DNA of 64,000 nucleotides, taken from contig JAXLQU010000022.1 in assembly GCA_046331425.1 (NCBI GenBank), forward strand, positions 10,497-74,496, in the 5' to 3' direction. Source of the DNA: JANNUT01 sp046331425. GTDB lineage: Bacteria; Acidobacteriota; Polarisedimenticolia; J045. The notes below the pieces were generated by a model, which saw nothing but the letters and a program-made list of their open reading frames with translations, was not told the origin of the DNA and ran no database searches. Below are positions 45,978 to 55,280 of this stretch, piece after piece. The translations under genes and the position numbers were made by a program. Numbering within the stretch: position 1 is the first letter of the stretch; every line of letters starts with the position of its first letter.

Positions 45978-46390
45978 TGAACGCGATGAACGACGCGCTG
46001 CGCGCCTATCTCGACGAGCGCGGGCTCGAAGGCGACCTGCTCGAGAACGGACTTGCGGGATTGGTCGAGCGCTGGGAGGCGATCGTCAACGAGGTCGAGC
46101 GCGGCTACGAGCTGACCATCGACGACTATCTCAATGACGTCGATCTGCGCGACATTCTGGCCGGCGCCTGGGAGTTGGCCCCCGACCACGAGCGACAACC
46201 GCTGCGAGCGCGTCGCGACCTGGCCGACAACCGCTATCGCTCGGTAACGCAAGAGTGCCCGCCGCTGTGGGGAGAGGCGGTTACCGAGGAAATGGGCTTT
46301 ACGCCCGAGAAGGAATGGTGGTATTTCCGCCGTCCGCGCCGCCCCGGCCAGATGCTGGCCGACGACTTGGCGATGGACGGATTGATGTAG
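45977..46390 (+). CDS. Small acidic protein coupled to the toxin-like gene, possible immunity partner
   Basis: The 137-residue acidic, soluble protein begins MNAMNDALRAYLDERGLEG and contains WEAIVNEVERGYELTIDDYL and DVDLRDILAGAWEL, a helical acidic region. It ends with EKEWWYFRRPRRPG. No signal peptide is visible, so it should stay in the cytoplasm while its neighbour is exported, which fits an immunity protein. GGAG precedes the ATG, which overlaps the toxin-like stop. I recognise no defined family; the role is inferred from size, acidity and coupling. Confidence 0.6.
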   Translation: MNAMNDALRAYLDERGLEGDLLENGLAGLVERWEAIVNEVERGYELTIDDYLNDVDLRDILAGAWELAPDHERQPLRARRDLADNRYRSVTQECPPLWGEAVTEEMGFTPEKEWWYFRRPRRPGQMLADDLAMDGLM

Positions 46391-46403
46391 TGCAGGAGGA
46401 TCG

Positions 46404-47078
46404 ATGATTCAACGCAGACTGGTCTTGGCGCTGTTGGTAGGAGCGTTGCTTACATCGCCCGGCTGCATGCGCTGCGGCGCCTACTACGATGCAATGGAAA
46501 AACTCGGGTGGGAAAAGCGCGACCTCTTGGTGAAGCGTGTCAGTTCGGCGCGTGAGGCGCAGCAAGACGCGCAACAGCAGTTTCGCGACACACTGCAAGA
46601 GTTTCAGACACTCATCGGCTACAAGGGCGGCGAACTCGAAGCCAAGTACGAGAAGCTGCGGGGCGAGTACGAGGATGCCAGCCAGCGCGCCGAGGCGGTG
46701 CGCACCCGTATTGCGAACGTGCGCGATGTCGCCAATCGGCTGTTCGAGGAGTGGTCGACCGAGATCGGCCAGTTCACCAGCAACGATCTGCGCGCCGAGA
46801 GTCAGCGCGAGCTCGACCTGACCAAGCGGCGCTATCAAGAGGTGCTCGCGGTAATGGAGCGCGCTTCGAAGCGAATGGACCCGGTGCTGGCCAAGCTCAA
46901 CGATCAGGTGTTGTTTCTGAAGCACAACCTCAACGCGCGCGCGCTGGGATCGCTGAAGACCACCGCCGAGGCGCTGCAGGTCGAGGTGGGGAAGCTGGTG
47001 ACCGACATGGAGGCATCGATCGCCGAGGCTTCGAAGTTCATTGACGAGATGGGGAAACAGCCCGAGACCGGATCGTAG
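46404..47078 (+). CDS. DUF2959 coiled-coil lipoprotein
   Basis: This 224-residue lipoprotein has a signal LVLALLVGALLTSPGC with the lipid Cys at about residue 21. A long charged coiled coil follows, with YYDAMEKLGWEKRDLLVKRV, the typical opening of DUF2959. Later segments are LIGYKGGELEAKYEKL and VLFLKHNLNARALGSL. The family is periplasmic and of unknown function. The ATG follows AGGAGGATCG. It lies 13 bp after the possible immunity gene and may be co-transcribed. Confidence 0.88.
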   Translation: MIQRRLVLALLVGALLTSPGCMRCGAYYDAMEKLGWEKRDLLVKRVSSAREAQQDAQQQFRDTLQEFQTLIGYKGGELEAKYEKLRGEYEDASQRAEAVRTRIANVRDVANRLFEEWSTEIGQFTSNDLRAESQRELDLTKRRYQEVLAVMERASKRMDPVLAKLNDQVLFLKHNLNARALGSLKTTAEALQVEVGKLVTDMEASIAEASKFIDEMGKQPETGS

Positions 47079-47121
47079 TCGTTCAACCAACGGCACCGCG
47101 GGAAATGGGGAATCACGCTGT

Positions 47122-48414
47122 ATGGAAAAGCAGAAGTTTCTATTCGTCTCGATCGACTCGCTGATTGGCGACATCGCCTGGCAGTGCGCCAAGGAAGGGC
47201 ACGATGTGCGCTACTTTGTCGAGGTCGAGTCGGCGCGCGACATCGCCGACGGCTTCGTCGAGAAGAGCCTCGATTGGCGCAAAGATGCCGAGTGGGCCGA
47301 CGTGATCGTGTTCGACGATGTGCTCGGCCAAGGGGCCAAGGCACAGGCGTTGCGCGAAGCGGGCAAGAAGGTCGTCGGCGGGACTGCCTACACCGACAAG
47401 CTGGAAGATGACCGCAGCTTCGGGCAGGAGGAGCTGAAGAAAGCCGGCATCTCGATCATTCCCTATCGCGAGTTCACCGAGTTCGATAGCGCCATCGACT
47501 ATGTCAAAGCCAACCCGGCGGAGTATGTGATCAAGCCCAGTGGCGAGGCGCAAAACATCAAGCGCCTGTTGTTCGTGGGACAAGAGGACGACGGCAAGGA
47601 CGTCGTGGCCGTGCTGGAGGCGTACAAGCGAGCCTTCACCGACCAGATCAAGGTGTTCCAACTACAGCGCCGGATGAAGGGGGTCGAGATCGCCGTCGGC
47701 GCCTTCTTCAACGGCAAGCAGTACATCACCCCGATCAACGTCAACTTCGAGCACAAGAAATTGTTTGCTGGGAACCTCGGCCCCTCGACCGGCGAAATGG
47801 GAACGCTGATGTACTGGGGCGAGCCCAACAAGATCTTCAACGCCACGCTCAAGAAACTCGAACCGACCCTCGCAGCCGAACGCTATGTCGGCTACATCGA
47901 TCTGAACTGCATCGTCAACAGCAACGGCATCTACCCGTTGGAGTTCACCGCGCGTTTCGGCTATCCCACCATCAGCATTCAGCAAGAGGGGATCACGATG
48001 CCGATCTCCGAGGTGTTGTACAACCTCGCCAACGGCGTCGACTTCAAGCTCAAGACGCGACGCGGCTTTCAGATCGGTGTGCGGGTGTGCATGCCGCCGT
48101 ATCCGTTCGATGACCCCGCCACGTTCAACAACTACAGCAAGAACGCGCTGATCATGTTCGAGAAACCCAACTACGACGGCGTGCATATCGAGGATGTGAA
48201 GAAGGTCGGCGGCGAGTGGTTGGTGGCCGGAGAGACCGGTGTGGTCCTGGTCGTCTGCGGCACGGCCACCACCGTGAGACAAGCTCAAGCGCAGGTGTAC
48301 GCGCGTATCAAGAACATCCTGATTCCCGGCATGTACTATCGCACCGACATTGCCGAGCGTTGGTTTGAAGATCACGACCGGCTCCATTCGTGGGGCTACT
48401 TACGCGAGGCGTAG
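47122..48414 (+). CDS. ATP-grasp protein related to phosphoribosylamine-glycine ligase (PurD-like)
   Basis: The 430-residue protein is ATP-grasp-like. The N-terminal part FLFVSIDSLIGDIAWQCAKEG replaces the usual PurD GGREHA region. The ATP-binding core has PAEYVIKPSGEAQNIKRLLF, RRMKGVEIAVGAFFNG and YVGYIDLNCIVNSNGIYPLEF, with metal ligands in the last block. FTARFGYPTISIQ is PurD-like. The divergent N-terminus makes a role in purine synthesis unlikely; it may join an amino acid or amine to another carboxylate. ATG 47122 has GGGGAA upstream. An HprK-like kinase gene follows 10 bp later, so the pair may act together. Confidence 0.75.
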   Translation: MEKQKFLFVSIDSLIGDIAWQCAKEGHDVRYFVEVESARDIADGFVEKSLDWRKDAEWADVIVFDDVLGQGAKAQALREAGKKVVGGTAYTDKLEDDRSFGQEELKKAGISIIPYREFTEFDSAIDYVKANPAEYVIKPSGEAQNIKRLLFVGQEDDGKDVVAVLEAYKRAFTDQIKVFQLQRRMKGVEIAVGAFFNGKQYITPINVNFEHKKLFAGNLGPSTGEMGTLMYWGEPNKIFNATLKKLEPTLAAERYVGYIDLNCIVNSNGIYPLEFTARFGYPTISIQQEGITMPISEVLYNLANGVDFKLKTRRGFQIGVRVCMPPYPFDDPATFNNYSKNALIMFEKPNYDGVHIEDVKKVGGEWLVAGETGVVLVVCGTATTVRQAQAQVYARIKNILIPGMYYRTDIAERWFEDHDRLHSWGYLREA

Positions 48415-48424
48415 CGACGTGACG

Positions 48425-49309
48425 ATGCTACCCGGAACACTCGATGGGCCGAACCTGCCGCTGCCGATCGGCCGCAGCCGCTTCGATTTGCCGCTAGGCC
48501 GGCTGTTGCTACGCATCGAGGATCTGCCGACGCCTTGGGACCCGTTCGTCGCGCAGCACTACCTGCCGTTTGCGCAACCATGCGGGCAGGACAAGCCGCA
48601 CCTCACGATTCGCTGCCGTGAAGACCTCGGCTCCGATGAAATCCCGTTGCCGCCACCCGGCGAGATGCCGATCTTCGACTTCGGCCGCGGTGCGGGCGAT
48701 CTGCGCACGGTCCGTTCGCACTGGTCGCGCGGGTCTATCGACGCGACGCGCGGCGAAGCCGAGATCACGTTCACCAGCCGTCACTACCTACCGCTGCGGG
48801 TATCGCTCGAGAACTTTCTGCGCATCGCCAGTCAACTGGTGCAAACGCGGCACGAGGCGTTCTTGCTACATGCCGCAGGAATCGTGGAGGGAGGACGGTG
48901 CTTTCTGTTTTTCGGTCCGCATGAGGCAGGGAAGAGCACAATCGCCAGCCAGTCGCAGCCGCGCGCCGCGCTGTCGGATGATTTGGTCATCGTCGATGGT
49001 GCGGAACCGAGTGTGGTGAGTTTCCCGGTGCCGTTTTGGGGCGTGTTTGCGCCGGCCTCTCGAGCGCGCGGTGAGTTTGCCGTCGCAGCCGCATTCCGCT
49101 TGCGCGAGGGGGAGCAGGTGAAGCTCACGCCGCTCCCGGCAGCGCTGGCGATTGCGACGTTGCACGCCAACATGCCGTTCGTGAACGATCTGCAGTTGGA
49201 TCCGGGGGAGATGACAGCGTTGCTTCATCGATTCGTGAAGCGCGTGCCCGTGTTTGACCTGCATGGCGTCGACTCACCGGGGATGTGGCAACACCTCTCG
49301 ACGCTTTAG
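48425..49309 (+). CDS. HprK-like P-loop kinase/phosphorylase-fold protein
   Basis: This 294-residue protein has a Walker A FFGPHEAGKSTIA near residue 165 and ALSDDLVIVDG, the P-loop and acidic Walker-B-like pair of the HPr kinase/PEP carboxykinase fold. HEAFLLHAAGIVEGGRCFLF just before the P-loop is typical of HprK-like proteins found next to PqqD-like and peptide-modification genes. No PqqD-like gene is seen here. ATG 48425 is chosen; a GTG two codons earlier is possible. Substrate unknown. Confidence 0.7.
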   Translation: MLPGTLDGPNLPLPIGRSRFDLPLGRLLLRIEDLPTPWDPFVAQHYLPFAQPCGQDKPHLTIRCREDLGSDEIPLPPPGEMPIFDFGRGAGDLRTVRSHWSRGSIDATRGEAEITFTSRHYLPLRVSLENFLRIASQLVQTRHEAFLLHAAGIVEGGRCFLFFGPHEAGKSTIASQSQPRAALSDDLVIVDGAEPSVVSFPVPFWGVFAPASRARGEFAVAAAFRLREGEQVKLTPLPAALAIATLHANMPFVNDLQLDPGEMTALLHRFVKRVPVFDLHGVDSPGMWQHLSTL

Positions 49310-49506
49310 CACACGCTGAGAAGGCTGCGGAAAGCGCTTGCCAGCGCGGTGCCCAGAGCGTCATCGTGGATCAGACGATACAAGAGGTTGCCGTTAACCG
49401 GGTCGCTACACTGGCGCAGAGCTTTTACGCCGCGACAGCAGCAACGTTACGCACCTTCGCCGTACCGTGGGTCGTAGCGGCGGGAGTCCCGCTGGCGGAG
49501 GATCCC

Positions 49507-49998
49507 ATGAAGAGACGCACCGGTTTATCGCTCGTGGTCGTGGCCCTGGTTGTCAGCGCGCTGGCGTATGCGGGCGGCGACAAGAAGATGGAGAAGAAGT
49601 GCACGGCGTCGACGCAAGAGTGCCTCGACAAGATGGCGGCGTCGCTGCCCAACAAAGGCCTTGTCGGTGTGGAAGGTGACTGGAACGACGAGGCCGGCTC
49701 GTACACCATCAAGAGCTTCTTCGCTGGCAGCAACGCGGTGGCGGCTGGGCTGCAAGTCGGCGACGAAATGATTGCGGTCAACGGCATCAAGCTATCGGAC
49801 CATGAAGCCGGCTACAAGGACCAAGCCAATCGCACGCCGGGTCAAGTTGCCCAGGTCACCGTGCGTCGCGGCGGCGTCGAGAAGACGATGGCGGTCACGC
49901 TGATGAAGATGAGCGACGAGCAGATCGCCGCGATGATCGGCGAGCACATGCGCGAGCACGCTTCCGTGAAGGCTGCCAAGAGCGCGAAGAGCAGCTAG
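49507..49998 (+). CDS. Exported PDZ-domain protein
   Basis: This 163-residue protein has a signal peptide (LSLVVVALVVSALAYAGG). A Cys pair (CTASTQEC) precedes a PDZ domain at residues about 50-135, with GVEGDWNDEAGSYTIKSFF and NAVAAGLQVGDEMIAVNGI. The helix-rich tail is charged. There is no protease domain, so it is a stand-alone periplasmic PDZ adaptor. The ATG at 49507 follows GGAGG; the open frame extends further upstream without support. Confidence 0.85.
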   Translation: MKRRTGLSLVVVALVVSALAYAGGDKKMEKKCTASTQECLDKMAASLPNKGLVGVEGDWNDEAGSYTIKSFFAGSNAVAAGLQVGDEMIAVNGIKLSDHEAGYKDQANRTPGQVAQVTVRRGGVEKTMAVTLMKMSDEQIAAMIGEHMREHASVKAAKSAKSS

Positions 49999-50008
49999 TT
50001 GGAGATTG

Positions 50009-50037
50009 CGGACGCAGCGCGCGATGCGCTGCGTCCG
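50009..50037 (+). terminator. Hairpin after the PDZ gene
   Basis: CGGACGCAGCGC and GCGCTGCGTCCG form a perfect 12-bp stem with a 5-nt loop, 11 bp after the stop codon. No U run follows, so it may only stabilise the 3' end or slow the polymerase. Confidence 0.6.
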
Positions 50038-50246
50038 CCTGATCCTTCGAAGGTCACGGAACCACGAGCCCCCCGAGAATCGCCCGAAGGTCCTGGGCGG
50101 TCCCGCTTGCTGCACCCCGTGACCTCGTCCGAGTGCAGACCCGAATCGACCATGTCCTGACCGACTCTCCCGATCGGGCTCGATCAGGCTAGACTCCCCC
50201 GGACCAATGCGAGTCCACGACGGGGCGTCATGCTTGCACAAACACC

Positions 50247-51026
50247 ATGATCGGCGGTAAGACAGTTGTTGTCGTTCTACCGGCCTACAACGCGGCGCGA
50301 ACGCTTCGCCGCACGTTCGACGAAATCCCTCGGGACATCGTCGATGATGTGCTTCTGGTCGATGATGCGAGTCAAGACTCGACGCAATCGCTCGCCGCCG
50401 ACCTCGGGCTGCGATTTGTGGCTCATCCGCGCAACCTTGGCTACGGCGGGAATCAGAAGACCTGCTATCGCGAGGTGCTGAAGGGTAAGGCAGACATCGT
50501 GGTGATGCTGCACCCTGACTATCAGTACAGTCCACGACTCCTTCCCGCGATGGCGGCGATGATCGGGAGTGGACACTACGACGTGGTGTTTGGCTCGAGG
50601 ATTCTCGGGAGCCGGCCGACGGACGGCGGCATGCCGCGATACAAGTACATCGCGAATCGTGTGCTGACTGCAGGCCAGAATTTTGTAATCGGACAGAAGC
50701 TTTCCGAGTTTCATACCGGGTACCGCGCGTTCTCCCGCGAGGTACTCGAGACACTCCCATTGGATGTCAACTCGGACGGGTTTGCGTTCGATAACCAAAT
50801 GCTCGCGCAGGCGGCATTCGCAGGTTTTCGCATCGGCGAGATCTCCTGCCCGGCACGCTACTTTCCCGAAGCATCGTCGATTGGATTCGCTAGCAGCGTC
50901 GTCTACGGGCTGAGCGTGGTGAGGACATCGATCGAGTTTCGCTTGGCGGCCTGGGGCGTCGCGCACACGAAGGTGTTTCCGACAGCATTGAAAGCAGCCG
51001 CAACCAAGCGGCTCCGGCAGGCATAA
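50247..51026 (+). CDS. Family 2 glycosyltransferase (dolichol-phosphate-mannose-synthase-like)
   Basis: This 259-residue GT-A glycosyltransferase has VVVVLPAYNAARTLRRTF at the N-terminus and the nucleotide-sugar acidic motif VLLVDDASQD. NLGYGGNQKTCYRE and VMLHPDYQYSP supply the metal motif (HPD in place of DAD), and EFHTGYRAFSREVLE is a later block. It has no membrane helix. It is followed after one base by a TMTC-like membrane gene, which suggests that it makes a lipid-linked sugar used by that protein. Confidence 0.88.
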   Translation: MIGGKTVVVVLPAYNAARTLRRTFDEIPRDIVDDVLLVDDASQDSTQSLAADLGLRFVAHPRNLGYGGNQKTCYREVLKGKADIVVMLHPDYQYSPRLLPAMAAMIGSGHYDVVFGSRILGSRPTDGGMPRYKYIANRVLTAGQNFVIGQKLSEFHTGYRAFSREVLETLPLDVNSDGFAFDNQMLAQAAFAGFRIGEISCPARYFPEASSIGFASSVVYGLSVVRTSIEFRLAAWGVAHTKVFPTALKAAATKRLRQA

Positions 51027-51027
51027 C

Positions 51028-53034
51028 ATGCCGAGCACGACGTCTTCACCACTATCGCTCGAGCGCTTGGACGTCAGGATCGTTGCGGTTGTCGCATTTC
51101 TTGTTGCTGCGCCCGCGATCCTCAACGGATTCACGCTGGACGCTGGCGTCGACATCACGCGCAACCAGCTTGTCGTCGAGTCAGGCCGGCTTTGGGAGCT
51201 GCTGACAGCGGACTACACTGCGGGCGGTGGCCTGCGAAGCGGATTCTGGAGGCCGTTGACGGGGTTGCTCTACTGGCTGCTGTGGCGGCTCGGCGATGGT
51301 TCGGCGATTCCATTCTTCGCCGTCATCGCACTCCTACATGCCGTGTGCAGTTCAAGTGTCTACACGCTGGCGAGAACGCTCGCTGTTGGCCGCGAAGCAT
51401 CGCTGATCGGCGCGCTACTGTTTGCCGTTCACCCGGTCCACACCGACGTACTCTCAGGTGCAGTCGGGTTGAAGGACGCATTCTCATCATCTTGCTTTGT
51501 GCTGGGGCTGATTGCAGCGATTGACGCGCGTCGCCGATGGCGACGTGAGAGCGGCTGGCGACATGTGTGGATCGCGCCGGCTCTTTTCTTGCTCGGTCTT
51601 TTGGCAAAAGAGAGTTGTATTGCACTACCAGCGACTGTCGCGGGGGTCGACGTTGTGTCGAGGATGTGGCGATCGCGCGCCGCATTGAACCGAGTCCTAA
51701 CACAGTACGCGTTGTTCGCGTGTGCGCTCCTGTTCAAGTTCGGGATTCAGCGGATGCTACTCGGCGCGACCATCGAGGGGATCTCGATCCAGCCGGCGGA
51801 CAATCCGCTGGTGCTTTTCCCAGGACTCGAAGGGCGGGTCCGCGCGCTCGCGCTCTTGCCCGAGGTTGCAAGACTCCTGATCTGGCCGAGTCGGTTATCG
51901 CCTGACTACTCCTACGATGTCATTCCTACCTCTACCTCGATGTTGTCGGTGTGGGTCGTCAGCGGTGCGCTCATCGGAGTTGGATGCGTGGTGGGTTTCG
52001 CGGTCGCCTGGCGCCGTCGCGAGATCGGCACCGCCGCCGTGATATTGGTGCTGACAACAACCTACCTGCCGATCTCGAACCTCATTGTTCCGATCGGCAC
52101 ATTGACTGCGGAGAGATTTCTCTATCTCCCGTCCGCCGGTCTCTGCCTGCTCGTGGGGCTTCTACTTACTCGGCTAGTGAGGCAGCGGAAGGTCCTGATC
52201 CTTCTTGCATTCACTCTCTGTGCGGCGGGGGCGATCAGGACGTTGGTGCGGCACAGGGACTGGCGAAGCGAGAGAACGCTCTGGCTCGCCGCTTATGAGG
52301 CGTATCCGAACGGACAGAAGATCTGCCATGGTGCCGCTTTCGAGCTGCTCGCCAGCGGCGACTCGGAACGCGCTGTCGAGGTTCTCGACCGGGCGCTGAA
52401 CTACGACGACCCGTTCGACACGACTGCGACGATTCTCAAAACCTGGCGACCAGTGCAGCTTCAGCTTCGAGGGAGGGCGCTCGCGGCACAAGGGGACCTC
52501 TCCCCAGCGGTGCGTGACCACATCGAGGCCATCGTCATGCGCCCGGACAGACAGGACTGGCGCAATGAACTCGGCCAACTTCTCGCAGGTGCAGAGCACG
52601 CACAACTCTCTGCGGACTCCTGGCAGGAGGTGGCACGAACGACGAGCGATATGAAACTCCGAGCAGAGGCAGAAGCGCGCGCGGCCGATTCGTTGGGCGA
52701 TCTTGCAACGCAGCGCCGCAATGCTGGCGATCTTCCCAAGGCCGCTCAGTTTCTCCAGGCAGCCGTCGCTCTCGCTCCAGCGCAGCCGCGGCTGAGGCGA
52801 AACCTCGCAATCGTGTTGTCTGAGCTGCGTCGCTGGCCAGAAGCCGAAGCGTCGTGGAGAACATTGATCGCTATGGAGCCGGACGATCCGCTGAACAAGT
52901 TCAATCTTGCGTTGATGCTGCAGCAAGCGGGGCGCACGTTGGAGGCACGACTGCTCGCCCAGCGCATTGAGCCGTTGTTGCACAAAGACAGCCCGTTTCG
53001 CCCGAATCTGGAACGACTGCTCAGCGGGCACTGA
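51028..53034 (+). CDS. TMTC-like membrane protein with C-terminal TPR repeats
   Basis: The 668-residue protein has about ten hydrophobic helices, with FWRPLTGLLYWLLWRLG and LLFAVHPVHTDVLSGAVGLKDA in the early loops and LTAERFLYLPSAGLCLLVG near the end of the membrane part. A TPR region of about 240 residues follows. It is the second such protein in the window (compare 42103-43842): both share the R-YLPSAG and HPVH/APIHVD motifs. Directly coupled to the GT2 gene, it may transfer a lipid-linked sugar to exported proteins. Bacterial function is uncertain. Confidence 0.82.
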   Translation: MPSTTSSPLSLERLDVRIVAVVAFLVAAPAILNGFTLDAGVDITRNQLVVESGRLWELLTADYTAGGGLRSGFWRPLTGLLYWLLWRLGDGSAIPFFAVIALLHAVCSSSVYTLARTLAVGREASLIGALLFAVHPVHTDVLSGAVGLKDAFSSSCFVLGLIAAIDARRRWRRESGWRHVWIAPALFLLGLLAKESCIALPATVAGVDVVSRMWRSRAALNRVLTQYALFACALLFKFGIQRMLLGATIEGISIQPADNPLVLFPGLEGRVRALALLPEVARLLIWPSRLSPDYSYDVIPTSTSMLSVWVVSGALIGVGCVVGFAVAWRRREIGTAAVILVLTTTYLPISNLIVPIGTLTAERFLYLPSAGLCLLVGLLLTRLVRQRKVLILLAFTLCAAGAIRTLVRHRDWRSERTLWLAAYEAYPNGQKICHGAAFELLASGDSERAVEVLDRALNYDDPFDTTATILKTWRPVQLQLRGRALAAQGDLSPAVRDHIEAIVMRPDRQDWRNELGQLLAGAEHAQLSADSWQEVARTTSDMKLRAEAEARAADSLGDLATQRRNAGDLPKAAQFLQAAVALAPAQPRLRRNLAIVLSELRRWPEAEASWRTLIAMEPDDPLNKFNLALMLQQAGRTLEARLLAQRIEPLLHKDSPFRPNLERLLSGH

Positions 53035-53138
53035 TCATCGACAAACCCGGTTCGTCACGCCTCGCGGCTGTGGTGATCCGCTGGCCGCACCGAAGCAGTC
53101 AGGATGCCTGTCGTTCCACGGAGTAAGGGCTACCGACC

Positions 53139-55280
53139 TCACTCGACTCGCTTGGCCAAGCGCTTCATCCACTTGCGAAGTAGCGGGTGCGCGCCGGGGA
53201 GCGTGTCGGCGAGTGTCGCGATATCGGAACCCAGACCGGCGAATACAGCTCGACTGGCGAATGAACCGCGTTCGTTGGAGATCTCCCTCACCAACTCACC
53301 CAAAGCAGTCGATGCGCTCGCTTCGTCGTAATCGCGTCTGTAGGGGTTTCCGTCGTCGGCGCAGGCGCGGTCCCAATCGGCGCGCATTCGGTCCAGCAAC
53401 AAGGCGCGCCCCTCGGCGATGTCGCGGCGTGCGGGTTGGCGCGCGCGGGCGAGTTCAATCATGTAGGTGACGAGATCGAGGTTGGAGAGATCGGTCGAGG
53501 CCGGCGCAATTGTGATCGTGCGCGTGTCGTTTTCAACGTTCCCGTTGCGTACGACCGCTTGCCAGCGCAGTTTGCCCGCGATGAGATCCAGCGGTCGCAG
53601 CGCGTCGTAGGTCGCCTCGATTTGCGAGGTCCCTTCGGCGGGAACGGTATGGAAGTCGCTGCGCTCCGCGTCCGAGCCACCTGCAAGAGATGAAATCAGC
53701 GTTTCGGCGCGCAGGGGACCGCGGCTGCGATTGGCAACCGTAACGACGAGCCGGACGCGTCCCTTCAATGGTTCGGTGTCGACCGCGATATCCCCGTCGA
53801 TCTCGAGCGGCCGCGCGACATAGATCGGCACGCTGACTTGATCGTCCGCGACGGTGACAACGATATCGGCTTTGGTGCGAGCAGCGGTTGACTGGTCGAC
53901 GCGCAACGAGATCGGCTGCAGCTTCGTGCGGCTGCGGCGCTCCAGGCTCACGATCGCGGTAGCCGGTCCGTCGAGCACGCTGCCATCGGCACGAACATCG
54001 ACGCTTGCCGGTGCACCTCCGTAATTGATGACCTCGCCCGTGAGCGAAACCACTTCACCAGGCTCGATCACACCGCTGTCGTCGCTGTCGCTCAAGTGCA
54101 GTGTGCCGAGGGCGGGCATTGCGTTGCCAGACCAGTGCTCGAACTCGGCGTCGTAGGCGGCCGCGAAAGCGCGCTCGAAGAGAAACGGAAAGGCAACGAT
54201 CGCCGCCGTGCGCACACCATCATCGAAACCGTCCGCGTACCCTTGGCGATAGTTCCATTCGGCGTTCACGCGGACCCCGTAGCGCCATCCATCGGCATAC
54301 CCGACGCGGTACCCTGCATACGTGGGCGACAAGTCGAGCGATGCCATCGTGGCGTCGAAGCTCTCGAAAAAGGCGACGCGAGCGCGTTCGCGTTCCGCCG
54401 CATCGAAGCGTGACCAGAGCGAACCGGGTCGCTGCCGATCGCGCCAAACCGAGAAGATGTATGCGGCGTCCTTCCACGCTCCGTCATACGCGGTTGTGAG
54501 TCGGGTGTCGCGGGCGAGCGTCGCGGGCTGCACGTTCCAGCCTTCGAGTGCTGCGCGCGCATCACGGCCAAGCCCTGTGAGCGCAGAAGGTGGGAGTGAC
54601 ACGAAGACGTCGTCGTAAACGGGGGCGATCGCCCAGGGACCCGCCGGATTCCATCCCGATGTCTCGCCTCGCTCGGGAGCGCGTGCAGCACTTCGGCGCG
54701 GTTCGCGGGTCAAGTCGGTGAACTCCGCGCGCACCGCGTCGGAAGCAGCGCGACCGGCAGCGTCACTCGCAGCGTCCTGCGCGATTGCGCCACCGAGCGC
54801 CAGCGCTGCGGGATCGCGTCGTCCGTAACGGAGCCCCTCGTTGCGATCCCAAGTCGCGGAACGTGAGTCATCGAGTGCCTCTCGCAATCCGCGATGAAAC
54901 CCGGCGCGCCAGTACTGGCGCCAACCCCGTTCACGCGCAGACTCGAGCGCCATCTTCTCGCCAGCGCTTGCGCCGAACTCCTCGGGATCGCGTTGCCGCG
55001 TTCCGGGGATCGAGCGCTCCGGCGTGGCGGTCTTGGCGCTCACGGCTCGGGGTTGCACCTTCAACTCGTCCGGCAACTCTGGCGCCGAGCGGGGAGTCGT
55101 GTCCTGGGTGGGAGCATGCGCGTCAGGGTCGCGCTTGAACTCGACGGCGACCCGTTTTGGTTCCGGCTGCCCTTCCTTGGGAGGAGTGGATTGCGGCGAA
55201 CCGGCAGCCGATACAGCCAGCGGCATCGAAGCAATTGCCACAGTCAACCATGCACCGCCGCACACTCTGAATCGGCTCAT
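53139..55280 (-). CDS. Large exported protein with GYxDGxxxG motifs, unknown family
   Basis: This 713-residue protein has a signal peptide (GGAWLTVAIASMPLAVSAAG). A Pro-rich linker is followed by a helical central domain with RYGRRDPAALALGGAIAQDA and repeated Gly/Asp motifs GYRVGYADGWRYGVR and GYADGFDDGVR. Beta-rich domains begin LHLSDSDDSGVIEPGEVVSLTG, comparable to CARDB-like extracellular folds. I recognise no named family for the whole. ATG 55280 follows GGAGGG. It should be periplasmic or surface-exposed. It converges with the TMTC-like gene. Confidence 0.75.
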   Translation of the reverse strand: MSRFRVCGGAWLTVAIASMPLAVSAAGSPQSTPPKEGQPEPKRVAVEFKRDPDAHAPTQDTTPRSAPELPDELKVQPRAVSAKTATPERSIPGTRQRDPEEFGASAGEKMALESARERGWRQYWRAGFHRGLREALDDSRSATWDRNEGLRYGRRDPAALALGGAIAQDAASDAAGRAASDAVRAEFTDLTREPRRSAARAPERGETSGWNPAGPWAIAPVYDDVFVSLPPSALTGLGRDARAALEGWNVQPATLARDTRLTTAYDGAWKDAAYIFSVWRDRQRPGSLWSRFDAAERERARVAFFESFDATMASLDLSPTYAGYRVGYADGWRYGVRVNAEWNYRQGYADGFDDGVRTAAIVAFPFLFERAFAAAYDAEFEHWSGNAMPALGTLHLSDSDDSGVIEPGEVVSLTGEVINYGGAPASVDVRADGSVLDGPATAIVSLERRSRTKLQPISLRVDQSTAARTKADIVVTVADDQVSVPIYVARPLEIDGDIAVDTEPLKGRVRLVVTVANRSRGPLRAETLISSLAGGSDAERSDFHTVPAEGTSQIEATYDALRPLDLIAGKLRWQAVVRNGNVENDTRTITIAPASTDLSNLDLVTYMIELARARQPARRDIAEGRALLLDRMRADWDRACADDGNPYRRDYDEASASTALGELVREISNERGSFASRAVFAGLGSDIATLADTLPGAHPLLRKWMKRLAKRVE

